Assembly (NCBI GenBank): GCA_015069425.1
Contig: SVIP01000002.1
Coordinates: 38,048 to 102,047 of the forward strand
DNA length: 64,000 nucleotides
Direction: 5' to 3'
Origin: Clostridiales bacterium
GTDB taxonomy: Bacteria; Bacillota; Clostridia; Christensenellales; Borkfalkiaceae
A program made the position numbers and the translations under genes. Positions 51,986 through 60,657 of the stretch are shown piece after piece (positions within the stretch are counted from its first letter, which is position 1; every line of letters begins with the position of its first letter). Below the pieces are notes generated by a model. That model had not been told where the DNA came from, searched no databases, and worked only from the letters and a program-made list of their open reading frames with translations.

Positions 51986-53620
51986 ATGAAAAACAAAATA
52001 ATAAGTATAATAATTTGCATATTAATGTTTATCGGTGTTACACCGATATCGGCTTGCAATCCAACCACCATCGACAATCGTAGTGATAACATCGTTATTC
52101 TTTACGAAAACGACGTGCATTGCGTAGTGGAAGGTTACTCTAAACTTTCAGCAATGAAAAAAGAATTAAATGAAACGTATAAACACGTTGGCGTGGTTTC
52201 GGGCGGTGACTATATTCAAGGTAGTAGTCTTGGTGTTATTTCACAAGGTGAATATATTATAAAACTAATGAACCTTGTGGGTTACGATGCTGTAACTTTG
52301 GGAAATCACGAGTTTGATTATCGTCTTGAACGTTTAGAAGAGTTGGTCAACATGATGGATAGTAAGCCAATTTGTTGTAATTTTAATGCAATTGGCGAAG
52401 ATGAACCATATTTCGAGCCATATTCTATGGTTAGTTATGGCAACGTAGATATTGCATATATCGGTATAACAACACCAACTACAATATCATCTTCTTCGCC
52501 TACTCAATTTAGGGACGAAAACGGAGAACCTATATACACGTTCAATCCTAACACGCTATACGACATCGTGCAAAACAATATTGATTCGGCAAAGTCAGCG
52601 GGTGCTGAATACGTTATCGCCCTATCTCATATCGGGTATGCAGACGATGCAATATATGGTGAATTGGAAGACATTGAAACTTTAATTAAAAATACAGATG
52701 GCTTTGACATTGTACTTGATGCACATTCGCATAGCGTTATTGAAGAAAAATTGATTATTGACGAAGGTGGAAACGAAGTTGTACTCAGTTCTACTGGGAC
52801 AAAATTTGAGTATATCGGTAAACTCGTTATTTCTGACGGAGAATTTGATACTCAACTAATTAAAACGTCAGAGTACCAAAAGACTGATACAACAGTTGAT
52901 ACTTATCTTGAACAGATTAATTCGGAATATAGTGAATTAGGTAACCGCAAAGTCGCATATAGCGAGGTTGACCTTATAACGCACGATGCTGACGGAAATC
53001 GCTTGGTTCGCAAGGCAGAAACCAATTTGGGCGATTTATGTGCAGAGGCTATGCGCAGTTCTGTAGATGCAGATATAGGCTACGTAAACGGTGGCGGTAT
53101 TCGTTCAAATATTTCTGTCGGCGACGTTACTTTTAATGATTTGCTTGCCGTTTTTCCGTTTAATAATACGGTAGTACTAGCACAAATTAGCGGTCAAGAC
53201 ATTAAGGATATGTTAGAAATGGCAATTATGAAATGGCCTAGCGAAGATGGCTCTTTCCCTCATCTTGCGGGAATTACTTTCTCTGTAAACACCAGCATTC
53301 CTTCATCCGTTTTAACAAATGAACTTGAAGAATTTCAAGGCGTTTCAGGAGAATATCGCGTTTACGATATAAAAATATTCAATCGCGAAACTGAAACTTA
53401 CGAATCAATAATCCTCGATAAAAAATATACCATTGCGGCAGCCAATTATTATCTTCTCGATTGCGGAAGTGGTATGACAATGTTTAAAAATGTTGAAATT
53501 TTAAGAAATGATGGTATGTTAGATGTAGAAGCACTTGAGCGTTATATCGTAGAAGAGCTTAATGGAAATATTGCTCAAGAATACGCTGAGGCATCAGTTA
53601 ATATCACCTTTACGAAATAG
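51986..53620 (+). CDS. Surface 5'-nucleotidase / UshA-family metallophosphatase lipoprotein
   Basis: 544 residues with a lipoprotein signal (IISIIICILMFIGVTPISAC, lipobox ISAC at Cys24). The calcineurin-like domain has the metal motifs LYENDVHCVV, VSGGDYIQGS, TLGNHEFDYRLE, ALSHIGYADD and DAHSHSVIEE. The C-terminal 5'-nucleotidase domain (from about 330) holds GYVNGGGIRSNI, VFPFNNTVVL and NYYLLDCGSGMTMF. It likely splits extracellular nucleotides to nucleosides for uptake. AAAGGGG precedes the ATG. Its place next to guanine deaminase and alarmone genes fits a nucleotide theme. A terminator follows. Confidence 0.93.
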   Translation: MKNKIISIIICILMFIGVTPISACNPTTIDNRSDNIVILYENDVHCVVEGYSKLSAMKKELNETYKHVGVVSGGDYIQGSSLGVISQGEYIIKLMNLVGYDAVTLGNHEFDYRLERLEELVNMMDSKPICCNFNAIGEDEPYFEPYSMVSYGNVDIAYIGITTPTTISSSSPTQFRDENGEPIYTFNPNTLYDIVQNNIDSAKSAGAEYVIALSHIGYADDAIYGELEDIETLIKNTDGFDIVLDAHSHSVIEEKLIIDEGGNEVVLSSTGTKFEYIGKLVISDGEFDTQLIKTSEYQKTDTTVDTYLEQINSEYSELGNRKVAYSEVDLITHDADGNRLVRKAETNLGDLCAEAMRSSVDADIGYVNGGGIRSNISVGDVTFNDLLAVFPFNNTVVLAQISGQDIKDMLEMAIMKWPSEDGSFPHLAGITFSVNTSIPSSVLTNELEEFQGVSGEYRVYDIKIFNRETETYESIILDKKYTIAAANYYLLDCGSGMTMFKNVEILRNDGMLDVEALERYIVEELNGNIAQEYAEASVNITFTK

Positions 53621-53684
53621 ACGCTAACAAAGAATTTAATTTTATAAGCAGTCTTTCAATTATAATTAACAACTTAAAACTCGT

Positions 53685-53725
53685 AATTAAGCGGTGGATA
53701 AATATTCACCGCTTAATTTTTGGTG
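53685..53725 (+). terminator. Terminator of the nucleotidase gene
   Basis: AATTAAGCGGTG, 10-base loop, CACCGCTTAATT, then TTTGG. The stem is a perfect 12 bases. Confidence 0.85.
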
Positions 53726-53738
53726 TATATAACCAAAA

Positions 53739-53767
53739 AGAACGTAACCCTGTTCGGATTACGTTCT
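53739..53767 (-). terminator. Second minus-strand terminator-like hairpin past tRNA-Arg
   Basis: AGAACGTAA/TTACGTTCT arms with an 11-base loop; on the minus strand TTTTTGG follows. It would act as a backup behind the tRNA terminator. Confidence 0.55.
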
Positions 53768-53768
53768 C

Positions 53769-53846
53769 ATCTCTTGCGACTGCGCCTAACAACAAAAAAG
53801 GATAGGTTTTTTACCTATCCTTTTTTGTTGGCGCGCCGCAAGAGAT
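53769..53846. repeat. Inverted duplication of the tRNA-Arg 3' end and terminator
   Basis: ATCTCTTGCG (53769-53778), GCGCC (53782-53786) and a 17-base arm (53791-53807) are mirrored by a 17-base arm (53813-53829), GGCGC (53830-53834) and CGCAAGAGAT (53837-53846). The right side is the tRNA terminator and the last 18 bases of tRNA-Arg; the left side is a slightly changed inverted copy. The central 17-base stem with T-runs works as the tRNA terminator. Confidence 0.85.
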
Positions 53847-53905
53847 TCGAACTCCTGGCCTTTGGTTCCGTAGACCAACGCTCTATCCAGCTGAGCTAGC
53901 GGCGC
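53829..53905 (-). tRNA. tRNA-Arg(ACG)
   Basis: 77 bases. The acceptor stem pairs GCGCCGC with GCGGCGC, followed by discriminator G and an encoded CCA. The D arm has GCTCAGCTGGATAGAGC, the anticodon arm TTGGT-CTACGGA-ACCAA with anticodon ACG, and the T arm is GTTCGAAT. The first anticodon base is expected to be inosine, reading CGU, CGC and CGA. A GGCTGTC/GACAGCC hairpin (53914-53932) lies between promoter and gene. Confidence 0.97.
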
Positions 53906-53937
53906 AAATATTCGGCTGTCTAACTGACAGCCTACTT

Positions 53938-53966
53938 ATTATATGATAATTTTTTTGCTTTGTCAA
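53938..53966 (-). promoter_or_regulatory. Promoter of tRNA-Arg
   Basis: Minus strand TTGACA, 17-base spacer, TATAAT, a perfect consensus. The -35 box is 16 bases after the alaS stop. Confidence 0.92.
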
Positions 53967-53981
53967 TTAAATAAAAGGGAT

Positions 53982-55808
53982 TTATCTTAAAATTGCCTTT
54001 ATTCTTCTAACTCCGCTTGAAGAACTTTCTTCTTTCTTTATGATGAACTTGCCTAAATCTCCCGTGTTATTAGCGTGTGGACCACCACAAATTTGCTTAT
54101 CGACGTCGGCAATAGTATAGACAGTTACAACTTGGTCGTCACTATCCGCACTAAACACACCATAAGCGCCATCTTTAACAGCGTCAGCGTACTTAACCTC
54201 AGTTTTAACCACGTCAATTTTCTTATTGATAACTTCGTTTACAAAATTTTCAAGTTCTTTTAATTCTTCTTCGGTCATTTTATGGTCTAAGTTAAAGTCA
54301 AAACGCAATCTTTCTTCGGTAATGTTTGAACCCTTTTGCATGGTTTGTGTGCCAAACATTTTTCTTAAACCTGCAAGCATAATATGTGTTGCGGTATGAT
54401 ATTTAATAGTCATTTCGCTTTGCTCTGTAAGTCCGCCCTTTGCTGCTTGTGCTTGCGCTTTAGAAAGTTCTTGGTGAGCCTTAAAGGCTTCGTTAAAGCC
54501 AACTTCGTCAACCGTTAATCCACGCTCTTCGGCAAGTTCTTTAGTTAATTCTAAAGGATAACCGAAAGTGTCGTAAAGTCTAAACGCTTGTTTACCAGAT
54601 ATCACAGTTTCCGGAATGTAAGAGGGGTCTTTCTCTTTCATAAACGCATTTTTTCTTTCCATACCAATTATGCATTTATCAAATTCCTTAAGCCCTGCAG
54701 CAAGAGTTGCTTCAAACTTTTTAATTTCTTTAGTAATTTCATCAATAATGTAATCTTCTTTTTCTACAAGCAACGGATATGCGTCATTATAAATCTTTTC
54801 TATAAAGATTTTTGCAACAGCACACATTGAAGTTGCCTCAACGTTAAGATTTTTGCAATATCTAATTGCACGACGAAGTAATCTTCTTAGAATATATCCT
54901 GCACCAGTATTAGATGGAGTAATTCCGTTAGCGTCACCAATAAGCATAACGGCAGTTCTAGTATGGTCTGCGATAATACGCATTGCTTTAGTATCGCTTT
55001 CATTTTCACCATACGCTTTCCCAGAAACTTCTTCTAAAAGTTTAATGGTATCGATAAATAGGTCAGTTTTATATCCATCGTCAAGTCCGTTTAAGAAAAG
55101 AAGCAATCTGTCAAGTCCAAAGCCTGTATCAACGTTTTTGTTTTCAAGTTCGGTATATTTACCACCCTCTAATTTTTTATATTGCATATAAACGTCGTTA
55201 CCGATTTCAACGTATCTACCACAATCGCAGTTTACGTCACAAGTTGGACAGCAAGGTTTATCGTGGCGTGGATAGAACCACTCGTTATCAGGTCCGCAAG
55301 GCGTGCCTACAGTTCCCTCTAACTCCCACCAGTTGTTTGACTTATCAAGATAGAAAATATTTTCCGGTTTGATGCCGAGTTCTTTTAAGTACCCAGCCGT
55401 TTCCTCGTCACGAGGAACAGAATCGTTGCCCTCGAAAACTGTAGAACAAATTTTATTCTTATCAAATCCGAAAACTTCGGTCAAAAGTTCAAACGACCAT
55501 TTTGTTTTTTCTTTTTTAAAATAATCGCCCAAACTCCAGTTACCCATCATTTCAAAAAAAGTAAAGTGAGTTGCATCACCAACAGAATCAATATCAACCG
55601 TTCTAACGCAACCTTGCACGTTACAAAGTTTAGTGCCCTTTGGGTGTTTTTTACCTAAAAGGTAGGGCATAAGCGGCTGCATTCCTGCAACGTTAAACAT
55701 TACCCCCGTAGTTCCGTCACCTATTAAGGATACAGCGCCAATATTAACGTGCCCACGATCAGTATAAAATTTTATCCATTTATCTCTTAATTCTTTAGAA
55801 GTAATCAT
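53982..55808 (-). CDS. alaS: Alanyl-tRNA synthetase lacking the C-terminal domain
   Basis: 608 residues from ATG 55808 (AGGTG 6 bases upstream), against about 870 in most bacteria. The class II catalytic core is present (MFNVAGMQPLMPYLLGKKHP, NVQGCVRTVDIDSVGDATHFTFFEMMGNWSLGDYFK), as is the editing domain with HTATHIM and CGGPHANNTGDLG. The protein stops right after the editing domain (SSSSGVRRIKAIL), so the coiled and C-Ala regions are missing. Another oddity is a cysteine cluster KPCCPTCDVNCDCGRYVEIGND inserted in the aminoacylation domain. The tRNA-Arg promoter directly follows the stop, so there is no room for a lost tail. Confidence 0.95.
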   Translation of the reverse strand: MITSKELRDKWIKFYTDRGHVNIGAVSLIGDGTTGVMFNVAGMQPLMPYLLGKKHPKGTKLCNVQGCVRTVDIDSVGDATHFTFFEMMGNWSLGDYFKKEKTKWSFELLTEVFGFDKNKICSTVFEGNDSVPRDEETAGYLKELGIKPENIFYLDKSNNWWELEGTVGTPCGPDNEWFYPRHDKPCCPTCDVNCDCGRYVEIGNDVYMQYKKLEGGKYTELENKNVDTGFGLDRLLLFLNGLDDGYKTDLFIDTIKLLEEVSGKAYGENESDTKAMRIIADHTRTAVMLIGDANGITPSNTGAGYILRRLLRRAIRYCKNLNVEATSMCAVAKIFIEKIYNDAYPLLVEKEDYIIDEITKEIKKFEATLAAGLKEFDKCIIGMERKNAFMKEKDPSYIPETVISGKQAFRLYDTFGYPLELTKELAEERGLTVDEVGFNEAFKAHQELSKAQAQAAKGGLTEQSEMTIKYHTATHIMLAGLRKMFGTQTMQKGSNITEERLRFDFNLDHKMTEEELKELENFVNEVINKKIDVVKTEVKYADAVKDGAYGVFSADSDDQVVTVYTIADVDKQICGGPHANNTGDLGKFIIKKEESSSSGVRRIKAILR

Positions 55809-55820
55809 TTTTTTCACCTA

Positions 55821-57215
55821 TTAATTTTTAGTTAATGTATATCCGTCTTTACCGTCTTTAACAGCGTAACCTAAACTTGCAATCTTGTCACGAAGTTCGT
55901 CAGATTTTGCAAAATCTTTATTCTTTCTTGCTAAAAGTCTTTCTTCTGCAATCGCAACAACCTCTTGAGGAATTTCCTCTTTAGGATTTTTAATCTCATA
56001 TTCAGCAATAAATTTAGACACATCAGCCTTAAACAAGCCTATAAGCGCATAAGTTTTTCTTAATTGATTAACGTCCGCACTAGCACTACTATCCCCAGCA
56101 GAAAGTTTCGCTTTAATACTCTTAAAGTATCCAAAAAGATTAGAAATGGCAAGTGCAGTATTAAAGTCGTCGTCCATAGCCTTGTTAAAGTCTGCGTCAA
56201 TTTCCTTATTTTCCCCGTCACTACTACCAAACGCATCTTCTACCGCTTTAATGGTTTTATAGAACTCATAGAGATGCTTTTCCGCATCAGGGAAAAGATT
56301 GTCAGTAACGTTTATATCGCCACGGTAATTGGTTTGAAGAAGAGCAAACTTGATGGTTTCGGGTGAATATTTATCAAGTAAATCTTTCAAGAACAAGCTG
56401 TTTCCTAAAGACTTGCTCATTTTTTGTCCGTTTACTTTAATAAGTCCATTGTGTATCCAATAAGATGCAAACTGTTTACCCGTAAGAGCCTCGGTTTGTG
56501 CAATTTCGTTTTCGTGGTGTGGGAATATTAAGTCTCTACCCCCGCCGTGAATATCAATTCTTTCACCGAACGCTTTTTTATTCATAGTTGAACACTCAAT
56601 ATGCCAACCAGGTCTACCCTCACCCCAAGGCGAAGTCCAACTCGGTTCGCCCTCTTTTGCAGATTTCCAAAGCGCAAAGTCTAGTGGATTTTTCTTTAAT
56701 TCGTCGTTATCAACACGAACACCGTTGAGTGCGTCCTCTAAATTTCTGTGTGAAAGTTTTCCGTAAGACGGGAAACTGTCCACTGAAAAATAAACGTCCC
56801 CTTTTTCTGTTGGATATGCGTGCCCCTTTTCAATAAGAGTTGAAACGAAAGCGATAATATCTTCGATACTCTCAGTCGCTTTAAGCCAAAGCGATGGATC
56901 ATCAACTTGAAGCCTAGCCATCTGCTCGTCAATATTTTTAATCATTTCTTTTGCGTAAATATCGGCAGGAATACCCGTTTGGTTAGATTTAGCAATAATT
57001 TTGTCATCTACGTCGGTATAATTTCTCGCATAAGTAACGTCATAGCCGATTTTTTCAAGATATTTTCTTATAATATCGTAAATAAGCGCTTGATAGGCGT
57101 GACCGATATGCGCTTCACCCGAAACGGTTATACCGCACGCATACATTTTTACTTTACCCTCTTCTAATGGTGTAAATTCTTGTTTTTTACCCGTCAATGT
57201 GTTATAAATTTTCAT
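55821..57215 (-). CDS. cysS: Cysteinyl-tRNA synthetase
   Basis: 464 residues. The class I signature is GEAHIGHA (HIGH motif) and KMSKS is in QKMSKSLGNS. Zinc ligands are visible in MYACGITVSG, WHIECSTMNKKAFG and FPHHENEIAQ. It charges tRNA-Cys. It lies 12 bases before alaS and 32 after cysE, so cysteine synthesis and cysteine charging are read together, a common Firmicutes pairing. No T-box leader is seen. Confidence 0.97.
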   Translation of the reverse strand: MKIYNTLTGKKQEFTPLEEGKVKMYACGITVSGEAHIGHAYQALIYDIIRKYLEKIGYDVTYARNYTDVDDKIIAKSNQTGIPADIYAKEMIKNIDEQMARLQVDDPSLWLKATESIEDIIAFVSTLIEKGHAYPTEKGDVYFSVDSFPSYGKLSHRNLEDALNGVRVDNDELKKNPLDFALWKSAKEGEPSWTSPWGEGRPGWHIECSTMNKKAFGERIDIHGGGRDLIFPHHENEIAQTEALTGKQFASYWIHNGLIKVNGQKMSKSLGNSLFLKDLLDKYSPETIKFALLQTNYRGDINVTDNLFPDAEKHLYEFYKTIKAVEDAFGSSDGENKEIDADFNKAMDDDFNTALAISNLFGYFKSIKAKLSAGDSSASADVNQLRKTYALIGLFKADVSKFIAEYEIKNPKEEIPQEVVAIAEERLLARKNKDFAKSDELRDKIASLGYAVKDGKDGYTLTKN

Positions 57216-57247
57216 AATAATTTCCTTTCCTTTTGGAATGATACGCT

Positions 57248-57883
57248 TTAATCTTTGTTCTTAAGTTTTTCCAATTCTTGCTCTAAATTAAAGAGTTTTT
57301 CACGGAGATTACAAATTTCTTCGTGAATAGGATCACGTTTTTCCTGTTCTAAGTTCTGCACCTTTTCACCGTTTACTCTAACGACGTTTCCTGGAACGCC
57401 AACCACGGTTGCGTACGGTGGGACTTCCTTTAAGACAACCGCACCCGCACCAATTTTAGCATACTCACCCACGGTAAAACCGCCCAAAACCTTTGCACCT
57501 GCACTGATTACCGCACCTCTTTTAACGGTTGGGTGACGCTTTCCTGTCTGTTTACCCGTACCACCAAGCGTTGCACCTTGATAAATAACGACGCCCTCTT
57601 CAATCTCAGCAGTTTCACCTATAACGACACCTGCACCGTGGTCGATAAACACACCGCCCGCAATTTTTGCAGCGGGGTGAATTTCTATCCCCGTAATAAA
57701 TTTAGCAAACTGACTGGTCATTCTGGCTAGTAGCCTTAATTTAATTTTATATAAAAAGTGCGCCCATCTATGCCACGAAAGTGCGTGAACTCCCGAATAA
57801 GTAAGCCAAATTTCAAACTTACTACGTGCAGCAGGGTCGTTTCTTTTTGCCGCGTTTATATCCGCGCGTAATTTCTTAAACAT
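57248..57883 (-). CDS. cysE: Serine O-acetyltransferase
   Basis: 211 residues. The N-terminal helical part (ARSKFEIWLTYSGVHALSWHRWAHFLYKIKLRLLARMTSQFAKFITGIEIHPAAKIAGG) leads into a left-handed beta-helix of hexapeptide repeats with IDHGAGVVIGETAEI and KRHPTVKRGAVISAGAKVLGGFTVGEYAKIGAGAVVLKEVP. It makes O-acetylserine, the first step of cysteine synthesis. The last 40 residues are a charged coiled tail. The O-acetylserine sulfhydrylase is not in the window. Confidence 0.96.
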   Translation of the reverse strand: MFKKLRADINAAKRNDPAARSKFEIWLTYSGVHALSWHRWAHFLYKIKLRLLARMTSQFAKFITGIEIHPAAKIAGGVFIDHGAGVVIGETAEIEEGVVIYQGATLGGTGKQTGKRHPTVKRGAVISAGAKVLGGFTVGEYAKIGAGAVVLKEVPPYATVVGVPGNVVRVNGEKVQNLEQEKRDPIHEEICNLREKLFNLEQELEKLKNKD

Positions 57884-57938
57884 AATCTATCCTTAATTTT
57901 ATCACTATCTGCTTTGTTTAGCAAGTAAACTAAAGCCA

Positions 57939-58697
57939 TTAATATACTTTAGTTCCGTTTTGTTCAATACTAGCCTTTAATTCTTTTGAAAAATTAGTAT
58001 CGACCACCATACAATCAACGTCTGAAAGGGACGCAAAAGTATAAGGTGTTTTTTTGTTTACTTTTGAACTGTCAAGAAGCATAATAACCTTGTCGGCTTT
58101 TTTAATAACCGCACGCTTAACTTCCGCCTCCGCTTGGTTACCGCAAGTAAAGCCACCAACGTCTTTAATATATCCCGTTGCAGTCATAACGGCAGTTTGA
58201 ATATTGATTTTATCAATGTAGTCGGTACAAGTTTGCCCTACGGTGATAAAGTTATTTTTTCTAAGGTCACCCCCAAGAAGAGCAACCGTCGGTTTTTCTT
58301 TTCTTAAAATAGTTTCGGCAATAACTAATGCATTGGTTAAAATGTAATAGTTTTCGTCAGGCAAGGCTCTAGCAAAATAAGTAGTGGTAGAACCGCCGTC
58401 AATAAACACACAACTGTTAGGCTCAACTATTTTAACCGCTTTGTCGGCAATTTCAAGTTTTTCCGCTGTGTTGTAAATAATACGTTCTGAAAAGTCCTCT
58501 TCCTTTGCACGAAGAACAGTGTTTACCGAAATTGCACCGCCTGAAATTCTTATAATTGCATTTTCCTCTTCAAGTCTATTAAGGTCACGCCTTAAAGTCA
58601 TAGATGAAACGTCAGGAAAAGCACACTCTAATTCGTGCAAAGTTGCTTTTCCGTTTTTGTCGATATATTCTTTTATGCTTAAAAGTCTGTCTTTCAT
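57939..58697 (-). CDS. DeoR-family transcriptional regulator
   Basis: 252 residues. The N-terminal HTH is KDRLLSIKEYIDKNGKATLHELECAFPDVSSMTLRRDLNRLEEENAIIRISGGAI, the classic DeoR start. The sugar-phosphate-sensing domain has FIDGGSTTTYFARAL, ILTNALVIAE, LLGGDLRKNNFITVGQ and CMVVDTNFSKEL. Regulators of this type respond to phosphorylated sugars and normally sit beside a sugar operon. None is present here, so the targets are elsewhere. AAGGAG precedes the ATG. It is 55 bases upstream of cysE. Confidence 0.93.
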   Translation of the reverse strand: MKDRLLSIKEYIDKNGKATLHELECAFPDVSSMTLRRDLNRLEEENAIIRISGGAISVNTVLRAKEEDFSERIIYNTAEKLEIADKAVKIVEPNSCVFIDGGSTTTYFARALPDENYYILTNALVIAETILRKEKPTVALLGGDLRKNNFITVGQTCTDYIDKINIQTAVMTATGYIKDVGGFTCGNQAEAEVKRAVIKKADKVIMLLDSSKVNKKTPYTFASLSDVDCMVVDTNFSKELKASIEQNGTKVY

Positions 58698-58883
58698 ATT
58701 AACTCCTTTTTTGCTCTAATGCGATTTTACACCTTGTTCGGTTAAATCACCTCTTTTAAATATTTTACCACTTTTAAAGATAATTTTGCAACAATTCACG
58801 ATAAAAATAAACACAAAAAAGTTAAAACTTTTCAACTTTTTTAATTTTTATCAATTAATTATATAAATGTATATAAAAAACTA

Positions 58884-58912
58884 TTGATTTTGCCGTAAAA
58901 TAAATATATAAT
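58884..58912 (+). promoter_or_regulatory. Promoter of serS
   Basis: TTGATT, 17-base spacer, TATAAT, 30 bases before the serS start. The rest of this 245-base gap holds only an AAAAAGTT/AACTTTTT inverted repeat (about 58813-58840) and A+T-rich sequence. No T-box was found. Confidence 0.8.
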
Positions 58913-58942
58913 GTTAAGGACGAATATTTACGGAGATAAGAT

Positions 58943-60223
58943 ATGTTAGATTTAAAGAGAATACAAGAAAACAAAGAAAAGGTTAAAGAACTTTTATCAA
59001 GAAAGGGTTTTGACGCTGATTTTGACACAATTCTTGAACTAGATAAAGAGCGCAGAGCGATTATCGGTGAAGTTGAACAATACAAGGCCGAAAGAAATAA
59101 AGTTTCCGCTCAAATTCCCGCACTCAAAAAAGCAGGACAACCTGTGGACGCTATTTTTGCCGAGATGAGAACTCTTGGTGATAAAATTTCCGAGTGCGAT
59201 GCAAAAGCAAAAGAATTAGAAGAAAAAGTTTTCGACCTCCTCTCTCGTATGCCTAATATCCCAGATGAAGACTTGCTTGCGGGCGAAAAGGAAAACAACC
59301 AAGTAATTAAAGTTGTGGGCGAAAAACCTGAATTTTCTTTTCCAATGCAAAACCACGTTGACCTTTGCACAAAACTTGGAATTATAGATTACACCCGTGG
59401 AACTAAACTTTCTGGCGGTGGATATTGGTTATATCGTGGAGATGGTGCAAGACTTGAATGGGCACTATTAAACTTCTTTATCTCCGAACACTTAAAAGAC
59501 GGTTATGAATTTATTCTTCCCCCTCACCAACTCGGCTACAACTGTGGTTTTGGCGCAGGTCAATTCCCCAAATTTGCCGACGAAGTTTATTGGCTAGACT
59601 GCGATGAGGACAGAAAGAAAAACCGCTTTATGTTACCGACTGCGGAAACAGCACTCGTAAATATGTATGCAGGTGAAATTATTGATGAAAACAAACTTCC
59701 AATGAAATTCTTTGCATATACACCTTGTTACCGCAAAGAGGCAGGCTCTTACCGTGCAGAAGAACGTGGTATGATTAGAGGTCACCAATTCAACAAAGTG
59801 GAAATGGTTCAATACGCACACCCCGAACGTTCAATGGAAGCATTCAACGAACTCGTTGACAAGGCTGCAAGTTTGATTGAAAAATTGGGACTTCACTTCC
59901 GTGTAAGTAAACTTGCCGCAGGCGACTGCTCTGCATCAATGGCAAGAACTTACGACATTGAAGTTTGGATACCAAGTATGGGTATTTATAAGGAAGTAAG
60001 TTCTGTTTCTAACGCAAACGACTATCAAGCAAGAAGAAATAATACCAAATATCGTGATAGTAAGACAGGAAAACCCGCATACTTACACACGCTTAACGGT
60101 TCAGGCTTAGCAACAAGCCGTGTGTTCCCCGCACTTATCGAACAATATCAAAACGCAGACGGCTCAATAACCGTTCCTGAAGTTTTAAGACCATTTATGG
60201 GTGGACAAGAAATTATAAAATAG
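58943..60223 (+). CDS. serS: Seryl-tRNA synthetase
   Basis: 426 residues, full length. An N-terminal coiled coil (about 5-105) reaches for the long arm of tRNA-Ser. Class II motifs follow: FILPPHQLGYNCGFGAGQFPKF, LPTAETALVNMYAGE, FFAYTPCYRKEAGSYRAEERGMIRGHQFNKVEM and the end NGSGLATSRVFPALIEQYQ. It charges tRNA-Ser and tRNA-Sec. CGGAG lies 8 bases before the ATG. It is monocistronic with a strong terminator. Confidence 0.98.
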   Translation: MLDLKRIQENKEKVKELLSRKGFDADFDTILELDKERRAIIGEVEQYKAERNKVSAQIPALKKAGQPVDAIFAEMRTLGDKISECDAKAKELEEKVFDLLSRMPNIPDEDLLAGEKENNQVIKVVGEKPEFSFPMQNHVDLCTKLGIIDYTRGTKLSGGGYWLYRGDGARLEWALLNFFISEHLKDGYEFILPPHQLGYNCGFGAGQFPKFADEVYWLDCDEDRKKNRFMLPTAETALVNMYAGEIIDENKLPMKFFAYTPCYRKEAGSYRAEERGMIRGHQFNKVEMVQYAHPERSMEAFNELVDKAASLIEKLGLHFRVSKLAAGDCSASMARTYDIEVWIPSMGIYKEVSSVSNANDYQARRNNTKYRDSKTGKPAYLHTLNGSGLATSRVFPALIEQYQNADGSITVPEVLRPFMGGQEIIK

Positions 60224-60238
60224 TTTAATAGAGAAAGC

Positions 60239-60272
60239 CTCCCCAAAGCGTTTGCTTTGGGGAGTCTTATTT
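60239..60272 (+). terminator. Terminator of serS
   Basis: CTCCCCAAAGC, GTTT loop, GCTTTGGGGAG, then TCTTATTTTA. Confidence 0.92.
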
Positions 60273-60281
60273 TATATAAAA

Positions 60282-60545
60282 TTATCTTTCCTTTTCTTTT
60301 ATCGCATATAGATAACCTAATTTGAACGAACGAATTTCGTACAACTCTTTTTGCTTAAACTCTAATTCATTAACACTTTTAAACAACTCTTTTTGTTCTT
60401 CAGAAAGTGTTTGCTCAAACTCCAACATTTTACAAATATATTCTAGATATGCAATTATGTGCGGACTATCTTCTTTCCCCTCTAATTCGTCCTTTTCCTC
60501 TTCTTCAAGTGCCTTCCTATAAAATTCTTCAAAAATTTCATTCAT
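60282..60545 (-). CDS. Small acidic protein, DUF6809-like
   Basis: 87 residues, strongly acidic and helical: MNEIFEEFYRKALEEEEKDELEGKED, a middle helix ending in LSEEQKELFKSVNELEFKQKELYEIRSFKLGYLYAIKEKE. The C-terminal SFKLGYLYA block and the size resemble the small DUF6809 proteins common in Clostridia; that link is from memory and tentative. It is read away from an XRE regulator across a shared operator region, so it may be the target of that regulator. The function is unknown. Confidence 0.7.
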   Translation of the reverse strand: MNEIFEEFYRKALEEEEKDELEGKEDSPHIIAYLEYICKMLEFEQTLSEEQKELFKSVNELEFKQKELYEIRSFKLGYLYAIKEKER

Positions 60546-60569
60546 ATAAGTTTTATCCTTTTTTTATTT

Positions 60570-60654
60570 ATTATATATTAGTCATTGCCTAATTGTCAAG
60601 ACTATTTAGGCATTGCTTAATATTATTGTTTAAAAATAATATAATATTAGGTAA
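60570..60654. promoter_or_regulatory. Divergent promoters with palindromic operator
   Basis: The minus-strand promoter TTGACA (60599-60594), 18-base spacer, TATAAT (60575-60570) serves the small acidic gene. TGCCTAA (60586-60592) and TTAGGCA (60606-60612) form an inverted repeat centred on that -35 box. A related half-site TTAGGTAA (60647-60654) sits at the start of the XRE gene, beside its own TATAAT (60640-60645). Confidence 0.7.
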
Positions 60655-60657
60655 TCT

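Noticed and set aside
57884..57938. Possible T-box leader for cysE-cysS-alaS
   Set aside because: The gap is too short, and no AGGGTGG-type T-box sequence is present here or before serS.
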